A stretch of 64,000 nucleotides of DNA from Chloroflexota bacterium (GTDB lineage Bacteria > Chloroflexota > Anaerolineae > Promineifilales > Promineifilaceae), in assembly GCA_018004935.1 (NCBI GenBank), contig JAGNBF010000015.1, positions 33,992 through 97,991 on the forward strand. The letters run 5' to 3'. The position numbers and the translations under genes were made by a program. The stretch's first letter is position 1. Each line of letters opens with the position of its first letter. A model generated the notes under the pieces. That model was given only the letters and a program-made list of their open reading frames with translations, searched no databases and was not told the DNA's origin. Below, one piece after another: positions 61,587 to 64,000 of this stretch.

Positions 61587-62694
61587 AATCGCCTTTATCC
61601 GCAAGGGTACAGTTCCGCTGGCCAGTGCCCATGTAGCCCAGGCCCTGCAAGAAAGTTTTCCTCACTTGACAGTAGAAGTGATAGACATCAAGCAATGGCT
61701 GACGGGGCGACCGGAAATTGTGGTATGGAATACCCTTTACACCCTAAAAGAATATGGCGGGGAGATTGTGCGCGGCCGCAAAAAAGCCCGAGATTGCTTC
61801 TTTCGTACCACCTACCTCTTTCAAACCATCAAAACCCTCATGGGGCAAAAACTCGCCAGCCCCGACTACCTCTTTTCCTTCCAGATGCAATCCCTCTTTG
61901 ATGCCAGCGTGCCCGGCTTACCCCACTTCATCTACACCGATCACACCAACCTGGCCAATAACCTTTACACCATCCAGGATAGAACCAAACTCTACTCACC
62001 CGCCTGGATTGACCTGGAACGAACCATTTATCAAAACGCCTGCCACATTTTCACGCGCAGTACCAACATCATTCGTTCACTTATTGAACAATACCGCTGT
62101 GATCCCCAAAAAGTTAGTTGTGCTTATGCCGGAAGCAACATCCCATTCCACAATCACACCCTGGAAAACGACAGTTATCAGAACAAAAACATCTTATTTG
62201 TTGGCATAGATTGGCAACGGAAAGGGGGACCAGAACTCCTGGCCGCCTTTCGCCAGGTGCTCACCGTCCATCCTGATGCCCACCTGACAATAGTCGGCTG
62301 TTCCCCACAAGTAAATACGCCCAATTGCGAAGTAATTGGCCGCGTTCCCCTGAATGAAATCAGCTACTACTACCGCCGGGCTTCTATTTTTTGCCTGCCC
62401 ACCAAATTAGAACCGTTTGGCATTGTCTTTATTGAAGCCCTTTCTTACCAATTGCCTGTCGTCGGAACCTGCATTGGGGCCATTCCTGACTTCATCAGCC
62501 AGGGCGAAAATGGTTATATGGTTCAACCGGGCCAGGTTAGTGAACTGGCCCAGGCCCTTATTAATTTGTTAGATGATCCGGAAAAATGCCGCCGCTTTGG
62601 CGAACGCGGCCGCGTTATTGCCCAGGATAAATACACCTGGCACAAGGTTGGATCGCGAATGAAAGAAGGCATACTGGCCAAGGGTGTAACTTAA
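61576..62694 (+). CDS. Glycosyltransferase family 4, paralogue of the next gene
   Basis: 372 residues. The acceptor half has HFIYTDHTNLANN and ACHIFTRSTNIIRSLIEQY. The donor half has ILFVGIDWQRKGGPELLAAF, LTIVGCSP, VIGRVPLNEISYYYRRASIFCLPTKLEPFG and EX7E in LEPFGIVFIEALSY. It shares several motifs with the following protein, including YTDxT and TRS, so the two are probable duplicates. Its start overlaps the GT2 end by 11 bp; two bases separate it from the next ATG. Confidence 0.87.
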   Translation: MKDKIAFIRKGTVPLASAHVAQALQESFPHLTVEVIDIKQWLTGRPEIVVWNTLYTLKEYGGEIVRGRKKARDCFFRTTYLFQTIKTLMGQKLASPDYLFSFQMQSLFDASVPGLPHFIYTDHTNLANNLYTIQDRTKLYSPAWIDLERTIYQNACHIFTRSTNIIRSLIEQYRCDPQKVSCAYAGSNIPFHNHTLENDSYQNKNILFVGIDWQRKGGPELLAAFRQVLTVHPDAHLTIVGCSPQVNTPNCEVIGRVPLNEISYYYRRASIFCLPTKLEPFGIVFIEALSYQLPVVGTCIGAIPDFISQGENGYMVQPGQVSELAQALINLLDDPEKCRRFGERGRVIAQDKYTWHKVGSRMKEGILAKGVT

Positions 62695-62695
62695 A

Positions 62696-63829
62696 ATGAA
62701 GCGAGTACGACCACGCATTGCCGGGACTCTCGTAGGTGACATCTATACCGATCCAGGAGCCAGGGTGAAATATGGTTATTTCTTTGCGGCTTTGGGCCAA
62801 CACCTGCCCCTGATAAATGTATACGACGCCAGCTTGCAGGGCTTTTACCGCTACCTCAACGCCCTTTTAACCTTTAGCCCTGACCCCAAACAATGGCGCG
62901 AACGCTTTTACAAAAATGTGCGGGCCTTCCGCTTACGCTCATTACAGGTCAGTCGGCACATAGCCAGACAGCGCGGGCAAGTAGATGTAATTTTACAGGT
63001 GGGCGTCTTATTTAACGCCCATCAGCACGCCTGGGATCCCCCCAACGTGATTTATACCGACTACACGGCCCAACTGGCCGCCCGCATTCCTGGAGCCGGG
63101 CGCTCCCCTTTCTCCCCTCAACAGCGACAAGCCTGGCTGGCGTTAGAACGAAATACCTTTTTGCAGGCCAGCCACATCTGTACCCGCAGTGAAATGGTGC
63201 GCGATTCCATCATTCATGATTATGCCATCGCCCCAGAAACAATTACGGTGGTGGGGGGCGGCATCAATTTTGCCCCTTTACCCCAACCGGTAGAGCATCG
63301 GCCCACAGAAACACCCACAGCGCTCTTTATCGGCAAAGAGCTTTATCGTAAAGGCGGTGATCTGTTGTTGGAAGCGTTTGCCCAGGCGCGTCAGGTAGTC
63401 CCTGGTGCCCGGCTGATCCTACTTACATCTGGGCCAATTCCCGCCCATTTGCCACAACAGGGGGTTGAGATCGTGCGACCAACCTGGGATCGGCAGGTAA
63501 TTGCAAGTTTGTACCAGAAAGCCGATCTGTTTGTGTTGCCTTCCCGCCTGGAGACGTGGGGGGACGTGCTACTGGAAGCGATGAGTTTTGGTTTACCCTG
63601 TATTGGTGTTACCGGGCAGGCCATGACCGAAATTATCACACATGGTTCTACGGGCCTGATTGTGCCCCCCAAGGATGAAACGCCTCTGGTTGAAGCGTTG
63701 ATCTGTCTCTTTACCAATACCGAGTTAAGACAGCAATGGGGGCAACGAGCCAGAGCACAGGCTGAGGCCCATTATAAATGGGAAGATGTGGCGGCCCGTA
63801 TCGGGGCGTGTATTCAAGGAGCGGTATGA
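62696..63829 (+). CDS. Glycosyltransferase family 4, paralogue of the previous gene
   Basis: 377 residues. Shared motifs are VIYTDYTAQLAAR, LERNTFLQASHICTRSEMVRDSIIHDY and LFIGKELYRKGGDLLLEAF. The EX7E motif is in SRLETWGDVLLEAMSFG. N-terminal residues 1-90 differ more and may set acceptor choice. The stop overlaps the following ATG (ATGA). No GCGGCCGC site in the gene. Confidence 0.88.
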   Translation: MKRVRPRIAGTLVGDIYTDPGARVKYGYFFAALGQHLPLINVYDASLQGFYRYLNALLTFSPDPKQWRERFYKNVRAFRLRSLQVSRHIARQRGQVDVILQVGVLFNAHQHAWDPPNVIYTDYTAQLAARIPGAGRSPFSPQQRQAWLALERNTFLQASHICTRSEMVRDSIIHDYAIAPETITVVGGGINFAPLPQPVEHRPTETPTALFIGKELYRKGGDLLLEAFAQARQVVPGARLILLTSGPIPAHLPQQGVEIVRPTWDRQVIASLYQKADLFVLPSRLETWGDVLLEAMSFGLPCIGVTGQAMTEIITHGSTGLIVPPKDETPLVEALICLFTNTELRQQWGQRARAQAEAHYKWEDVAARIGACIQGAV

Positions 63830-64000
63830 ATTTTGGTATAGGTCAACCATCAGACGGGATGCCTGGGAGGCGCGGGTGGCGTCGGCTTGGTCGTTGGCTC
63901 CGTCCGACAACCCCCTGGATTACCTTGTTGGGGGTAGATGGAACGGGCAAGTCTACGGTGTTACAGGCCTTAAACCAGGCTCTCCCCCTTCTCCCTTATG
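63826..64000 (+). CDS. P-loop kinase-like protein (partial, cut by window edge)
   Basis: 58 codons are visible. After a basic stretch (GRRGWRRLGRWLR) comes WITLLGVDGTGKST, a Walker A loop of the thymidylate-kinase type (GxDGxGKST). In polysaccharide clusters such proteins often belong to a kinase-like family of unclear role. Starts by ATGA overlap with the preceding glycosyltransferase. Confidence 0.6.
   Translation, partial: MNFGIGQPSDGMPGRRGWRRLGRWLRPTTPWITLLGVDGTGKSTVLQALNQALPLLPY

Overview
The window is a roughly half-GC bacterial chromosome segment with 49 protein-coding genes that I can support, one of them cut by the right edge. I saw no rRNA, tRNA, transposase, prophage or CRISPR array. 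The gene families point to a Chloroflexota-like bacterium (Anaerolineae/Caldilineae type). The clues are a fused CoxM-CoxS protein, a secreted peptidase ending in a YIPVVFK-type tail, zinc-ribbon/LysM membrane proteins and many GC-rich intergenic palindromes. This assignment is inference; no marker gene here proves it.

Layout. At 0-8 kb are a QTMAN-like glycosyltransferase, a hybrid histidine kinase, an OmpR/kinase two-component pair and a Met-rich secreted protein. At 8.8-14.4 kb are a zinc-ribbon/LysM membrane protein, an MBL-fold hydrolase with a MATE-like transporter, and a ChrA-type transporter. At 14.8-20.8 kb is a xanthine-dehydrogenase-family molybdoenzyme (fused FAD and 2Fe-2S protein plus large subunit) interrupted by a secreted M14 carboxypeptidase. 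At 21-31 kb are ArfB, a double Nudix protein, a TRAP transporter, a MoxR/VWA pair and a double GNAT. At 31.4-33.3 kb is SelB. At 33.4-38.3 kb is an eight-gene Mrp-type cation antiporter operon in the order E-F-G-MbhD-MbhE-B-C-D, followed by a zinc-ribbon universal stress protein, a HAD hydrolase, a J-domain coiled-coil protein, and a lipoprotein/glycoside hydrolase pair. From 46.7 kb to the end is an exopolysaccharide cluster: initiating sugar transferase, six further glycosyltransferases, Wzz-like, O-antigen ligase/polymerase-like, Wzx flippase, three sulfotransferases, and two proteins with degenerate GGDEF-like domains.

The strongest unexplained signal is genome-scale. The octamer GCGGCCGC occurs about 98 times by eye in 64 kb, where one or two are expected by chance, and nearly all copies lie inside genes. 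It behaves like the HIP1 palindrome of cyanobacteria. The intergenic space is filled by several repeat families. Some are MITE-like with terminal inverted repeats. Others keep their flanks constant while the hairpin core is replaced by unrelated but still perfectly paired arms. Some repeats have entered genes and now encode protein termini.

Start sites were chosen by Shine-Dalgarno spacing and family alignment, so several genes begin downstream of the longest open frame.
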